NCBI RefSeq assembly: GCF_963678635.1
Contig: NC_087066.1
Coordinates: 14,182,517-14,246,516, forward strand
DNA length: 64,000 bases
Direction: 5' to 3'
DNA from: Symsagittifera roscoffensis
Lineage: Eukaryota > Xenacoelomorpha > Acoela > Convolutidae
The notes beneath the pieces are model-generated. The model ran no database searches and had not been told where the DNA came from. It worked only from the letters and a program-made list of their open reading frames with translations. This document shows positions 33,177 to 43,383 of the stretch, piece after piece. A program made the position numbers and the translations under genes. Position 1 is the first letter of the stretch. The number at the start of each line of letters is the position of its first letter.

Positions 33177-36100
33177 ATGTTCAATAAACCGATTGGACAG
33201 GCAACTTCCTTCTCCTTAGGTGGTGGAGGAGGACTGTTCGGAGGGGGATCTCAAATCCAGCAAACTCCCGCAACTGGAGGAGGTCTCTTCGGATCGCAGC
33301 CTCAAACTCAAAACACCGGATTCCTTTTTGGACAGCCTCAACAGCAGCAACAACAACAGCAACAGACCACGACTTTCGGTGGCTTTGGAGGCGGCCTTTT
33401 GGGAGCAAGTCAACCTCAGCAACAACAGAATGCCTTCTCGTTTGGAGGTACAGGCTCTACTAACCTATTTAATAGACCAAACACTACATTCGGAGTCGGT
33501 CAACCGCAGGCCACCACAAGCACCGGAGGTCTTTTCGGTCAGAATACCACCTTCAATTCTGCCACAGCCCCAGTGGGAACCACAATTAAGTTTGCTCCTC
33601 TATCTGGACAAGATACGATGATGAAGAATGGAATAAGCACGAGTGTCTCAACTAAACATTTGTGTATAACTGCTATGAAAGAGTATGATTCGAAGTCATT
33701 GGAGGAGTTGCGGATGGAGGACTACGCTGCCAATCGAAAAACGGGAACACTCGCGATGTCGGGAGGAGGTCTTTTTGGATCATCAACTGTTGCTCAGCCT
33801 GCTGGCGGTGGGTTATTTGGCGGGGGTGCCGCAACTACTGGCCAGACTTCGACTGGATTTGGCGGAGGTCTTTTCGGCTCCACCACTCAACAGAAACCTG
33901 GAGGTCTGTTTGGTGGAACATCAACTGGCGGAGGAGGCTTGTTTGGAGGTCAACAGCAGACAGGATCTCTATTTGGAGGTCAATCCAAGCCAGCTACCGG
34001 TGGACTTTTTGGAGGACAGACGCAAACTTCAACAGCTGGGGGTTTATTTGGAAGCACGGGTACCTTTGGCCAGCAACAACAAACAACCGGAGGCCTCTTT
34101 GGATCAAATTTTGGAGCACAGAACAAGGGTTTGACCCTTAACACAACTACCACCGCTTCTATGTTCAATTTTGGAGGGTCCACTACAACTTCACAAGCTG
34201 GAGGGCTTTTCGGTGCAACGCAAAACAAGCCATTATTCGGCGGAACTACTGGTGGATTTGGCACAGCTGGAACTTCAACTGGCGGCGGTTTGTTTGGAGG
34301 TGGTCAGACCAGTACTGGGGGCGGGCTTTTCGGGAATAAGCCTCTTGGATTTGGAACAACTACGAGTACGGCTGGAGGCGGTCTTTTTGGAGCCCAGCCT
34401 CAACCGAATGCCTTGGGACAAACTGGGTCACTTTTTGGAGGTGGACTAGGAGCATCTACCCAGCAGCCGACTCTAGGCGGAGGACTATTCGGGGCCCCAT
34501 ATACGGGGACAGGGTTAAATTTCAACAATCAAGTGGCTGCTCAACCAGTGCAGCTGCTGACTGATCAAGCAACAGCAAATGCTCAGCATCAAATGTTACA
34601 GCAACAGATTCTAGGCCTAGCGATGAGTCCTTACGGGGACTCGCCTCTATTTCGAAACTCTCTAATAGACAGCAAATCTAAGAAAGATGAAATCACAAAG
34701 CCGATCAACCCGTCGTCTCAGAAACCTTATCTCTCGCCTGCGCAGCATAAAATCGAATCGAAGCCAACTCTGAAAGTGAAAACAAACTCGTCTTTGAAAC
34801 ACGACAAGTTATTTGATGGGCTAGATGAAGAGGATTCGAAATCTCCCCGACAAAGTTTTGTCCCCCGAAAGAACCCAAAAAAGTTGGTAATTAATGAAAA
34901 ACAGGACATGTCATTTGCAAATTTACCACTTTCAGTCTCTCTAAACATGTCACAGGGAAGTTTGAATTCAAGTGACTTGGTGAAGGGAAACCCGCAAGCT
35001 TTAGCATTATCGTTCCTGCTGTCTTCAGACAAAAGTTCGCCATTACTCGGTCGAGAATCAGCAGGAGCTAAAATGCAAACTCCGAGTCGAGTCAACAGCG
35101 GTACTTCTATGAGCAAAGAGCGAGAAACTTCAAGTGAAAGTGCTGAAAAATCAACAAAGAAGAAACAAACCTCGTTTAACGACGAAATATCTCTAGAATA
35201 TCCGATTACTGCGACTGAAAGTACGACAATTGAGTTGAGTGACGAGACCCCTAGAACGCAAAAATGGGCTACGAAAGTGCCGACTCTGGGCGGAGTTTTG
35301 AGTGACAAAAACACCCCACCCGCTGTCACGCCTATACGTCCGGTAGAATCATCTGTTCAACGTAGTTCATCGAATGCTGTGAAAACTGTTAACACTTCGA
35401 CTGAAAGCGTGAACAGTCCTCTGACAGATATTAGAGAAGGTTTGAACCAATCGAGAAATTCGGAGAAGGAAAACTCCGGTAGTCTGAGACGCGCTCCTAT
35501 TACCAGTCCCAAGCTTACCAGCGAGAGTAGCGAAATTATATCGAAGCCGAAAAGTGCAAAACTAGCTGTGAAACTTACACGCCCTGAGTACTTCACTGAC
35601 CCTGAGAAGAGTGTTTTGGATGATATCTTGCAGAAAACAGGAAAATGCGTGGTCGAAAATTTCACAATTGGTAGAGTAGGATACGGAAGTGTCCATTTTC
35701 CAGGAAAAACAGATATTACTGCAATGGATCTGGACGAAATTGTTCATATCAGAAGAAAGGAAGTTACTGTTTACCCGGACGATGAACAAAAACCCCCTCT
35801 TGGGTATGGCCTGAACAAAAAAGCCGTCGTAACGTTGGATAAAGTTTGGCCTAATGACAAAAGCTCTCATTTGCCCATCACATCGCCTCAGAAGCTATCC
35901 TTGATGGGCTATCAAGATAAAATTGAAAGGTCAACTGCGAAACTGGAAGCGAAGTTCATAGAGTACAGACCCGAAACCGGATCGTGGGTATTTGAGGTCA
36001 AACATTTTTCCAAATACAGTTTGGCGGATGAAAGTGACGATGAAGATAGCGACACTGCGAGAAAAGGTGCGCCAGCTATTCAAGCAAGAAGTAAAACACT

Positions 36101-38666
36101 TGGCTCGGCATCTGCTCCGGATGAAACTTATGTAGTGGCTAATCCCTCTATCAAGAAAGTAGGTGGATTTACTGCAAAAACGAGAACGGGATCGAACAAA
36201 GATTCAATTGGAGTATCTTCTCGTGGTTTAGGTGGTGGGGACTCTTTGTCAAGTGAGTTTTACCCGACCTATGATGTAATTTCTGACACTGAGAGAACGG
36301 ATAGGTTGAACAATAATTCAAAGTTCTCAGGTGAGTTCGGAATGGGGCACAGTTTCTCGCTCTCTCGTCAAGGACTCAACAGCGGTTCGATAAGCTCAAT
36401 GATATCGCAAAGGCTCTCCAAGTTGGATCCAATGCAAGACGCTCTATTCGCAATTCCTGAAGATTATGGATCTCATGAGGACGAGGATCCGTGGTCTCGA
36501 TCGAAATTGAAGCGCAAATCAAACTTGGGACAAAAAGAAAGAGCCGATTATTTGATGAAGAAATATCGATTAGAGAAATTTGAAAAGACGCGAAGTGAAA
36601 ATCTCCAGGAAAATGTCCCGAATTTTGAAGGAATTGACCTGGATGCAATGGCTGAACTGGACTTGAAAGAAGCAAACCCTTTAGAAGGTGTTGGCAATAA
36701 TGCCCAATTCAGGGTTTCTTGGAAAAACTCTGAACAAGCTATTTCGTGTCCGATTTCACACAGCTTCGCCCAGAAGATTTCGCTGTTTAAGAAAAAAGAG
36801 GCGTCCTTCCAAGTCATTGTGAGCAATGTTTTCACTCCTGAAAATAACTCATTCGACGCTGAGATGACTCAAAATGTGCTGAAAAAAGTGTTCGATTTCA
36901 GCGCAAGTGATATGAGCGAATACTTTCCATGCTTCAGCATAATGGAGACAACAGATTTTGTTGAAGACTTGGACGCAGTTGTCACTGAAAATGGATCGTT
37001 CAAACAAGCAGTGACTCTTTCAAAAGCTCTTTTCGGCCGAATTGATCGTGAGTTGCTGCAGCCGAATCCAACAGGCGACTCTTACGAAGTTCGGCAGTAT
37101 AGGAGAAAAGCTTTTTCTGATTGGCTGACGACTGCTCTCGAAGAAGAGTTATGTAATGATTACGCAACCACTAAAAAATCCATGAGTCAAATAGATGTGT
37201 TTGAACAAATTTTGATGTTCTATTCATGTAATCAGAAAGAAAAAGCGCTCAGAGCTGCTCTGAATGCGAATTGTCCCCGCTTGGCACTAATATTGGCACA
37301 AGATAACACATCAGAATTTCGAAAAACGATAGCTCTACTCGAAACAGAGCTGAACAATTTGAATTTGCCCAAACATATGAATTCGAACTACGTGATGCTG
37401 CTGAAACTTCTGTCTGGAGATATTTTTTCAGGCAATATTGAAAATAGCGATGAATTGTGCACCGAATTTTTCCAGACGTTTTCCTGGAAAAGAGCGCTGG
37501 GAGCGTGTCTTTGGTTTTTGACCGATCAGAACTCGTCAATTGCCGAGGTTGTAAACTTGTATGAAACTTACTGCAATTCGGGAATTATGCAGCGACCTTT
37601 CGTCACGTTGGAAGAAACAGAAAACAATCCGCTGGACTATTTTGATGCTTCTTATTACATTCTACAGCTGTTCGTGGAGCCGACTTCAAAACCAGAAGAC
37701 GTTCTGAACCCTTTGACTTTTGGGCACAATATCACCGACTATCTAGCGGCGTGGTCTTTACTAATGAGTTTGAACACTCTTGGGTTTATAAATATTGAAG
37801 TTAAGTCTAGAAATAGTGTTATTACTAGCTTTGCTTGGCAATTAGAACGTGAACAATTATGGCAATGGACAGTTTTTGTGCTCAGTTTTCTGAAAGCGGA
37901 CAAAGCTCGAAAAAGTTCTATCCAGAATTTATTGGATCGAAATTGTTCCGCAAGTGAACAGTTTTCAAACCAAGAGCAGTTTCTGGTTGAACAACTTGGT
38001 TTCGATTTCTCAACAATTCGAAGAAGTAAAGCACTGAGGGCTAAGATGGAAGGTGATTATAACATGGAGCTCCATCATTTAGTTGAAGCTCAAGACTGGA
38101 ATGAAGTTCATTCTATGTTGGTCTTCCAAGGATTAGCAGCTGATCTTTACTTCGATCAAAGCACTGACACTCTGATGAATATTTTGACAAACCTAGATGC
38201 GAATTCTTTTGCGATTCCGAATTGGCGCACTCAAGGTGGAATTTTGTTCGACTATTTTGTACTAAAAGAGTCGAGACAAAATTTGACCCACAGGCTGAAC
38301 ACCTCAAATGACGATGATGTGACGGATTTATTGACAAGCGTGCACGATTCGTATCTGTTAATAGCGAGAAAGTTGCCTGAATTCCCAGTTAAAACGGATC
38401 GTATGAAATTTTTACTGGCTGAGATTTCAGAAAGCGTGTTGGTTGGTGTCCGTGATTTGAGTAAATTTGACTGTTCTTCAATGGCCTTGGAAGACATAAA
38501 GAAAGTGCCGCTTTTCAATGATCAAATTGTAGCTCAGTTGAACTATTTGGGATCTGACACTGTCAAGGTCATGACTGAAGATGAAGACGAAGAAAGCATG
38601 AACGAAAACTTTGAAGATAATGAACAGATTGATGATCGCTCGTTCTCCAGAAGCAGTTTCAGCTAA
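33177..38666 (+). CDS. NUP98: nucleoporin NUP98-NUP96 precursor
   Basis: A single uninterrupted coding exon of 1,829 residues, near the ~1,800 of the human precursor. Residues 1-130 and about 195-470 are GLFG/FG-rich repeats that form the pore permeability barrier. Residues about 134-190 (TTIKFAPLSGQDTMMKNG..., STKHLCITAMKEYDSKSLEE) are the GLEBS motif binding RAE1/Gle2. Residues about 800-945 are the autoproteolytic S59 domain (GYGSVHFPG; DEIVHIRRKEVTVY; YRPETGSWVFEVKHFSKYSL). Cleavage in HF|S is expected between residues 944 and 945, releasing NUP98 and an 885-residue NUP96, the alpha-helical scaffold of the Nup107-160 Y complex. The ATG follows an acceptor by 15 nt. An animal NUP98-96 with no coding introns is unusual, but flanking introns and UTR context argue against a retrocopy. 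Confidence 0.97.
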   Translation: MFNKPIGQATSFSLGGGGGLFGGGSQIQQTPATGGGLFGSQPQTQNTGFLFGQPQQQQQQQQQTTTFGGFGGGLLGASQPQQQQNAFSFGGTGSTNLFNRPNTTFGVGQPQATTSTGGLFGQNTTFNSATAPVGTTIKFAPLSGQDTMMKNGISTSVSTKHLCITAMKEYDSKSLEELRMEDYAANRKTGTLAMSGGGLFGSSTVAQPAGGGLFGGGAATTGQTSTGFGGGLFGSTTQQKPGGLFGGTSTGGGGLFGGQQQTGSLFGGQSKPATGGLFGGQTQTSTAGGLFGSTGTFGQQQQTTGGLFGSNFGAQNKGLTLNTTTTASMFNFGGSTTTSQAGGLFGATQNKPLFGGTTGGFGTAGTSTGGGLFGGGQTSTGGGLFGNKPLGFGTTTSTAGGGLFGAQPQPNALGQTGSLFGGGLGASTQQPTLGGGLFGAPYTGTGLNFNNQVAAQPVQLLTDQATANAQHQMLQQQILGLAMSPYGDSPLFRNSLIDSKSKKDEITKPINPSSQKPYLSPAQHKIESKPTLKVKTNSSLKHDKLFDGLDEEDSKSPRQSFVPRKNPKKLVINEKQDMSFANLPLSVSLNMSQGSLNSSDLVKGNPQALALSFLLSSDKSSPLLGRESAGAKMQTPSRVNSGTSMSKERETSSESAEKSTKKKQTSFNDEISLEYPITATESTTIELSDETPRTQKWATKVPTLGGVLSDKNTPPAVTPIRPVESSVQRSSSNAVKTVNTSTESVNSPLTDIREGLNQSRNSEKENSGSLRRAPITSPKLTSESSEIISKPKSAKLAVKLTRPEYFTDPEKSVLDDILQKTGKCVVENFTIGRVGYGSVHFPGKTDITAMDLDEIVHIRRKEVTVYPDDEQKPPLGYGLNKKAVVTLDKVWPNDKSSHLPITSPQKLSLMGYQDKIERSTAKLEAKFIEYRPETGSWVFEVKHFSKYSLADESDDEDSDTARKGAPAIQARSKTLGSASAPDETYVVANPSIKKVGGFTAKTRTGSNKDSIGVSSRGLGGGDSLSSEFYPTYDVISDTERTDRLNNNSKFSGEFGMGHSFSLSRQGLNSGSISSMISQRLSKLDPMQDALFAIPEDYGSHEDEDPWSRSKLKRKSNLGQKERADYLMKKYRLEKFEKTRSENLQENVPNFEGIDLDAMAELDLKEANPLEGVGNNAQFRVSWKNSEQAISCPISHSFAQKISLFKKKEASFQVIVSNVFTPENNSFDAEMTQNVLKKVFDFSASDMSEYFPCFSIMETTDFVEDLDAVVTENGSFKQAVTLSKALFGRIDRELLQPNPTGDSYEVRQYRRKAFSDWLTTALEEELCNDYATTKKSMSQIDVFEQILMFYSCNQKEKALRAALNANCPRLALILAQDNTSEFRKTIALLETELNNLNLPKHMNSNYVMLLKLLSGDIFSGNIENSDELCTEFFQTFSWKRALGACLWFLTDQNSSIAEVVNLYETYCNSGIMQRPFVTLEETENNPLDYFDASYYILQLFVEPTSKPEDVLNPLTFGHNITDYLAAWSLLMSLNTLGFINIEVKSRNSVITSFAWQLEREQLWQWTVFVLSFLKADKARKSSIQNLLDRNCSASEQFSNQEQFLVEQLGFDFSTIRRSKALRAKMEGDYNMELHHLVEAQDWNEVHSMLVFQGLAADLYFDQSTDTLMNILTNLDANSFAIPNWRTQGGILFDYFVLKESRQNLTHRLNTSNDDDVTDLLTSVHDSYLLIARKLPEFPVKTDRMKFLLAEISESVLVGVRDLSKFDCSSMALEDIKKVPLFNDQIVAQLNYLGSDTVKVMTEDEDEESMNENFEDNEQIDDRSFSRSSFS

Positions 38667-38695
38667 AAATCTAAAACGTTTTGAATGTGATATAA

Positions 38696-38701
38696 AATAA
38701 A
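38696..38701 (+). terminator. NUP98-96 poly(A) signal
   Basis: AATAAA 30 nt after the stop codon, followed by a T-rich stretch. Confidence 0.7.
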
Positions 38702-39718
38702 GTTCAATTAAACCAACTGAATCTACGATGCTACTGTTTATTTTGTCTTTTTTGAAGAATTTTAAAATTCTCATGAGTAGCTAATCCTATTGTTTTTCTG
38801 AGCAATGATATCTGATTCGCTTTGATATTCAAATGGCCTGTTAATTAGTTGAAACGCCGCTGCTAGTTTGTTGTGAGTTTTTGAGATATTTGATTAATTT
38901 TAATTTCATATCAAATTCATTTTACGGTTGCGAATGAAGAGTTGTTTCGTTAGCTGTTCTTCGTTAGGGGTTTTTCAACTGTACGCTGACTTTCATCAAT
39001 GGGTTTTAAGTAAACATATATAATCAGAAACAGCTTGTCGATGCAGATGGAATTAATTGTTTCGACAAAAACTTACCGTTTTTCTGCATTGGATTTTATC
39101 AGAATTAAGATTTTTAACATATTTTTTGTTCCGACTTTCGAAGAAAATGGAATATTTATGCTCGGTGTGGTTTTTTTTAATTCAGTCAATTTTCGCCGTA
39201 ATAGTTTTCAACAACATTTTTTATACCCCATTAAAGATATTGAATTCCTGAGTTCAAATTTAAAAAGATATTTTACCTTCGATTGTTTTTTGTAAAGTTC
39301 TGGGGGGTTTGAAAATTTCCAAATTGGCCATGTTCTGGACTAAATTATGCGCGCTTTGAAGAATTTATTCATATTGCTGAGAACTTAACGCGAATTATTT
39401 GCGTGGCGAATTATCCCGCCCAAGAAAATCGTTCCAAACTGAATTGAGGCTATTGCTAATTGGTCGTATCAATTTCGTACGACTCAAAGTTTTACACTTT
39501 GATATTGTCCAAAGTTTATAGGTTTTCAATATTTTCTTTTCCCAAAAACTATTCGATATGAAGTAAGGGACAGTCGGAACACTCAGGGCTTTGCCCTGAT
39601 ATACGAGCAGTCTTGTTTAGACCTAAACTTATTTTAACCCATGCAACTGCTGAAGAGAAGCGTTTCTCTGATAAAATCTTTTTGTTCTGAATATCTAACC
39701 GATGGCTTTATTTTTTCA
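38702..39718. other. NUP98-RPS6 intergenic region
   Basis: AT-rich, no gene seen. Contains short inverted repeats near 39470-39510 and the hairpin repeat at 39571-39612. It ends with the RPS6 acceptor TTTTTTCAG (39711-39719). No clear TATA box or oligopyrimidine start was recognised. Confidence 0.5.
39571..39612 (+). repeat. dispersed hairpin repeat, copy A (B 50766-50810 plus, C 57621-57660 minus)
   Basis: The three copies share GCAGTC..AA.A.TCAGGGC and then GCCCTGATACGAGCAGT. Copies A and C fold into a perfect 7-bp hairpin TCAGGGC/GCCCTGA with a 3-nt loop (TTT in A; TTC in C, read on its own strand). Copy B has a decayed left arm. The conserved tail GATACGAGCAGT lies just 3' of the hairpin. 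Confidence 0.75.
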
Positions 39719-39740
39719 GTTTGGCATTTGACCTGCAAAC

Positions 39741-40475
39741 ATGAAGTTCAATTTGGCCTACCCTTACACAGGACTGCAGAAGCAGATCGAGTTCAACGAC
39801 GAGAAAAAACTGAAGGTGCTGAATGACCTCAGATTGAGTCAGCTGGTGGAGATGGACTTCCTCGGGGACGAGTGGAAGGGATACGTCGCCAAGATCATCT
39901 CGGGTTCCGACAAGGATGGATTCGCCATGAAGCAGGGAGTCCTAACTACCAACCGGGTGCGACTCCTCCTGAAGGCGGGAACCAAGTGCTTCCAGTCCTG
40001 GAAGCGAAAGGGAGAGCGAAGGAGAAGGTCAGTCCGAGGATGTATCATCGACGTGCACCACTTGAGCGTCCTGTGCATGAAGATTGTCAAGAAGGGAGAC
40101 AACGAAATTGCAGGACTGACCGATTCCATCTTGCCCAGACCTATGGGACCCAAACGAGCCAGCAAGATCAGGAAGATGTTCAATTTGACTAAGAAGGATG
40201 ACGTGCGACAGTATGTGATTCGCCAGCAGAAACCGAACCGACCCCCAAGGAAGGATGGAACTATTCGAAGTGTGGCTCCTAAGATCCAGAGACTGGTGAC
40301 TCCCGAGCGACTGCAGCGAAAGAGGAAGCTGAGAGCCATCCGAAGGAAGAGGTACGAGAAGTCGAAGGCCAGCAAGCAGGACTACCTCAGACTTCTGGCC
40401 AAGATCAGACGAGAGAGATCCGAAGCCAGAAGGTCCTCCAGGTCCAGCCGAGTATCGCAGGCGTCTGCCAGCTAA
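39741..40475 (+). CDS. RPS6: 40S ribosomal protein S6
   Basis: One coding exon of 244 residues, close to the 249 of vertebrates. The eS6 fold is clear: [18 protein letters not shown] at the start, [20 protein letters not shown], then [14 protein letters not shown], the family signature. The C-terminal helix is basic and ends in [15 protein letters not shown], the expected S6-kinase phosphorylation tail. Codons are strongly biased to AAG, GGA and CTG with higher GC than neighbours, as for a highly expressed gene. A TTTTTTCAG acceptor lies 21 nt before the ATG. It is a small-subunit rRNA-binding protein and target of TOR/S6K signalling. Confidence 0.98.
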   Translation: MKFNLAYPYTGLQKQIEFNDEKKLKVLNDLRLSQLVEMDFLGDEWKGYVAKIISGSDKDGFAMKQGVLTTNRVRLLLKAGTKCFQSWKRKGERRRRSVRGCIIDVHHLSVLCMKIVKKGDNEIAGLTDSILPRPMGPKRASKIRKMFNLTKKDDVRQYVIRQQKPNRPPRKDGTIRSVAPKIQRLVTPERLQRKRKLRAIRRKRYEKSKASKQDYLRLLAKIRRERSEARRSSRSSRVSQASAS

Positions 40476-40972
40476 TCTGCTAATGGAATGGACTCACAGA
40501 AGCAAAAGTTGTTTTCAAGTTAATTGCGGCCCTGATTTAAAATTCGATTATGGTGCTGCGAGTGATTCAAATTTGTTGCTGTGAGTTAGTGTTGAAGTTC
40601 AATTGAACTTTTCCGCGTCAAAGCTTTTCAATTCAGTAAGAGCTGACTTTCAATTGTCGAGAGATAAGCTTTTGAAGTAAACTTGCTTCATTTTTTCCAA
40701 GGAATAGACAATAGTAAAATTGAAAAGTTTCAAGAGACATCTGATTCTTAGGTATTGAACGTTTTTTGGTGGGAAAATATTAAAAGTGCTGAAAATAGTA
40801 GCAAACGTGCCTGATAATACTCTATATAGAATTTTCACAAAAAAATCTGACCAATGAGAGTTTGAAAAAGTTACTGGTAACTCAATTGCGTGTTCGTCGT
40901 GGTTTCGTCTAAAAAATCTAGATTTTACGAACCATAATTTGTTTGTGGCGTCAAAAAACTGTACTTTATTAG

Positions 40973-41020
40973 CAAATTCTCACTAGTGACAAATTCTCAC
41001 TAGTGACAAATTCTCACTTT
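40973..41020 (+). repeat. 17-bp tandem repeat, 2.8 copies
   Basis: Units CAAATTCTCACTAGTGA at 40973-40989 and 40990-41006, then a partial copy to 41020. The unit includes the palindrome TCACTAGTGA. Confidence 0.95.
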
Positions 41021-41747
41021 AGTCCATAATTGCATATACGTTGGGGTTTTCAAAGGTGCCGTTGGCGCGTACATTTAGTAAAAGATCCTATGCAGAATAT
41101 ATTTTGCAAAAGCTTTATTTAGACAAGGGAGTTGTGTAGCTGATATTTTTTGTCATGAAGTTTTTTTTTGGAATGTATATTTTTCTCTTTCATTTTTAGT
41201 TCGAGCTAATTTGACCTAATTGTTATTGCCTTTGCGATAAGCAATGGTATTGCAATCGTGTACTAGATTTTCCCTTAAATAACTTTGTTCACAGGACTCT
41301 TTTGATCTGGACTCATTTTCTTTTTTTTTTTCAGTTTTTTTTTGTGTATGTGTGTGATTTTTGAGGGTGAGGGGTTTCAATAATTTTTAATTAATCGTAA
41401 CTTTTTTTTATTTTTTATTATTTTCCTTTTTTCGGCTTTAGCTTTTAGGCTCATATTATATCTTTTCATTAAACTTAAATTTTTTGAATTTTTTTGGCTT
41501 TTTATTCTTTTTTTTTAAATTTTTAAATCTGCTTAATAGGCTTCGGCCTATATTACATTGGCTTAGTGGCCTATTGCGTTGTTCGACGAGCTGTTTGTTT
41601 TTTGAGGGTAAAGGGACTTAAGGGCTTTTTGTCCTAATTTTTTTTTTTTTTGATTTTTTTCGGCTTAATAAGTTTCCGACAATCGGCTTAGTGCCGGTCT
41701 CATATAGTTTCATTTGGTGCGAATAGAGTTTGTGTGTTTGTTTGAGG

Positions 41748-41785
41748 ATATTTAGTCTCCTTTTCTTACAAAGGAGACTAAATAT
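41748..41785. repeat. perfect 16-bp inverted repeat, 6-nt loop
   Basis: ATATTTAGTCTCCTTT (41748-41763), loop TCTTAC, and its exact complement at 41770-41785. It may be a hairpin RNA, a MITE remnant or a cruciform. No flanking homology was recognised. Confidence 0.85.
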
Positions 41786-42629
41786 TTTTTTCGAATTTTT
41801 TTTCGGCTTCAAGGATTTCTTTCTGGCTATTTTTGGCATTGATAACGCCTAATAATTTTTTTCGATGCTTAGTTTCCTGGCACGTTTTAGTTTCAAAACT
41901 AGCATAATTCATTGTGATAGATCTGATCTAGCTTCGCTTCTGTTTCTGAAATTGTGTTTTTGCTTGGCTTCGTTGATCTGATTTGCATTTATGTGTCTCT
42001 AGAAGGTTGCGATGAGGATGGTTAAGATCAACATTATGACAAACTAAAGGTTTTCAATATTAGAAAAGAGTTGTTCTTTGCTAGTTTCTTTTGACTTCGA
42101 AGATCTTGCCTCTAGTATTTTGTCTTAGTTATACTTGTGAGAGAAACTGTCTTGAATCGGGAACTATTCTTTTTCCTATAAGGAACTTTTAAAACTAAAT
42201 TTACTGGCATATTCTGAGCATGTTTGCATTTTGAATACCTTGTCTATTTTAGTTTTTTTTTACTGTTGTTGGTAACTTTACCGACACCTTTGTTGTATAA
42301 TTTACGTTTTTTGGCCTAGTAGGTTTATTAGGCTTCAGCGGTTAGGGCGTATATTTTGTCTTCTTATTAGCCTCATTTTGCGTCCTTCGAAAGAGGAAAG
42401 TAGGCGTTTACGCATGCATGTGTGTGATTCAGGGTAGCTTAAAACATTAGTTTTGTTCCAAAACCTTTGTAATTTGTTTTTTATTGGGTCATCGAGCGTC
42501 TACTCGATTATTTTCGTGTTAGTTACCGTTTCGCCTCTGTATGTTATTTTTTTCATTTGCAAAGAGTTTTCCTGCCTGTGTTGCAATTATGTATCTATAG
42601 ATTTATGGCAAATTTTTTCTAGATGTGAA

Positions 42630-43286
42630 ATGTCTGACTTGGGCGTTGATCCCGACGTTGATAAAGGATGCAACAGCGTCCTGAAGAAAGCAGAACCACT
42701 GAAAGATGGCAGTGGCTGGATCAATCGAACAAATGGCTCATACCTCAGAAAGGGATCTGTGCTACTGCACGCGTACCCTAGAACACCCTTCACTGGTTAT
42801 CTACCGACTAAGGGTTATTTCGCCAAACCAGATGGGGAAGATTGTCTGAACAAATTGGCCTACCCGGCATCCATTGCTTTTTGCGGCTCATTAACGACCC
42901 AAGTCCTAGTAGGGTTCCAAGACGTGCCTGCGCATATCCGAAAGACAAATCTCTGGATGAACTACAGGATTCCGTTCGTTATGTATGCCACAGTTTTCGG
43001 AGCAGGAGTGGGAGCTACGACTTGCATGCTCTCCAACATACCGCCCTTCAAAAAGCACCCCAACGGAGCTTATTTTACATCCGGCTTCAGCGCTGGAATG
43101 CTCTGGGGTCTATTGGTAGCAAAACGACGACCAAATATTGGATCAGGGTTTGTAAATGGATTACTTATTGGACTCTCCTGGGTCGCGATCAAGGAAGCCT
43201 GGCGTCTAGGATTACCCGGACTGTTTCCCCTGGACCCGATGGGAGATTTGGACTTTCAAGTGAATCATATTCCGAGGCCAGCCTAA
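42630..43286 (+). CDS. NDUFA11: NADH dehydrogenase 1 alpha subcomplex subunit 11-like (Tim17/22/23 family)
   Basis: A 218-residue protein from a single coding exon; the ATG lies 7 nt after the acceptor TTTTTTCTAG (ending 42622). A two-codon ATG-TGA precedes it. After a polar N-terminal region of about 80 residues comes KPDGEDCLNKLAYPASIAF, like the start of NDUFA11 proteins. Four Gly/Ala-rich hydrophobic segments follow (about residues 88-105, 125-145, 158-175, 182-198), including TSGFSAGMLWGLLVAKRRPN, the Tim17-like pattern. NDUFA11 is a membrane-arm accessory subunit of respiratory complex I at the inner mitochondrial membrane. The protein is longer than the human one (141), the extra part being N-terminal. 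Another Tim17-family protein is the main alternative. Confidence 0.72.
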   Translation: MSDLGVDPDVDKGCNSVLKKAEPLKDGSGWINRTNGSYLRKGSVLLHAYPRTPFTGYLPTKGYFAKPDGEDCLNKLAYPASIAFCGSLTTQVLVGFQDVPAHIRKTNLWMNYRIPFVMYATVFGAGVGATTCMLSNIPPFKKHPNGAYFTSGFSAGMLWGLLVAKRRPNIGSGFVNGLLIGLSWVAIKEAWRLGLPGLFPLDPMGDLDFQVNHIPRPA

Positions 43287-43289
43287 ACT

Positions 43290-43383
43290 AATAAACTTGC
43301 AAATGTGAACTTTAACTAGACTGGAATTAATTGAGTAGAATCAACTGACAAATATCCACCATATTTTAGTAACTTCAAATAAA
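43290..43383 (+). terminator. poly(A) signals of the NDUFA11-like gene
   Basis: AATAAA at 43290-43295, directly after the stop, and again at 43378-43383. Confidence 0.6.

Larger units (their letters stand above)
40476..42622. other. RPS6-NDUFA11 intergenic region, T-rich
   Basis: No gene seen; plus strand rich in T. Holds a 17-bp tandem repeat (40973-41020), a dispersed repeat copy (41226-41295) and a 16-bp perfect hairpin (41748-41785). Words such as GGCTTAGT.GCC and GGCTTCGGCC recur at 41520-41700 and 42310-42340. No canonical poly(A) signal follows RPS6 closely. Confidence 0.5.

Noticed and set aside
33181-34264. Long frames on other strands within NUP98 FG repeats
   Set aside because: They arise from the low-complexity Gly/Phe/Gln repeat coding and mirror the real gene.
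41748-41785. Intrinsic bacterial-type terminator
   Set aside because: The stem is AT-rich with a trailing T-run, but the DNA is eukaryotic. It is listed as an inverted repeat only.
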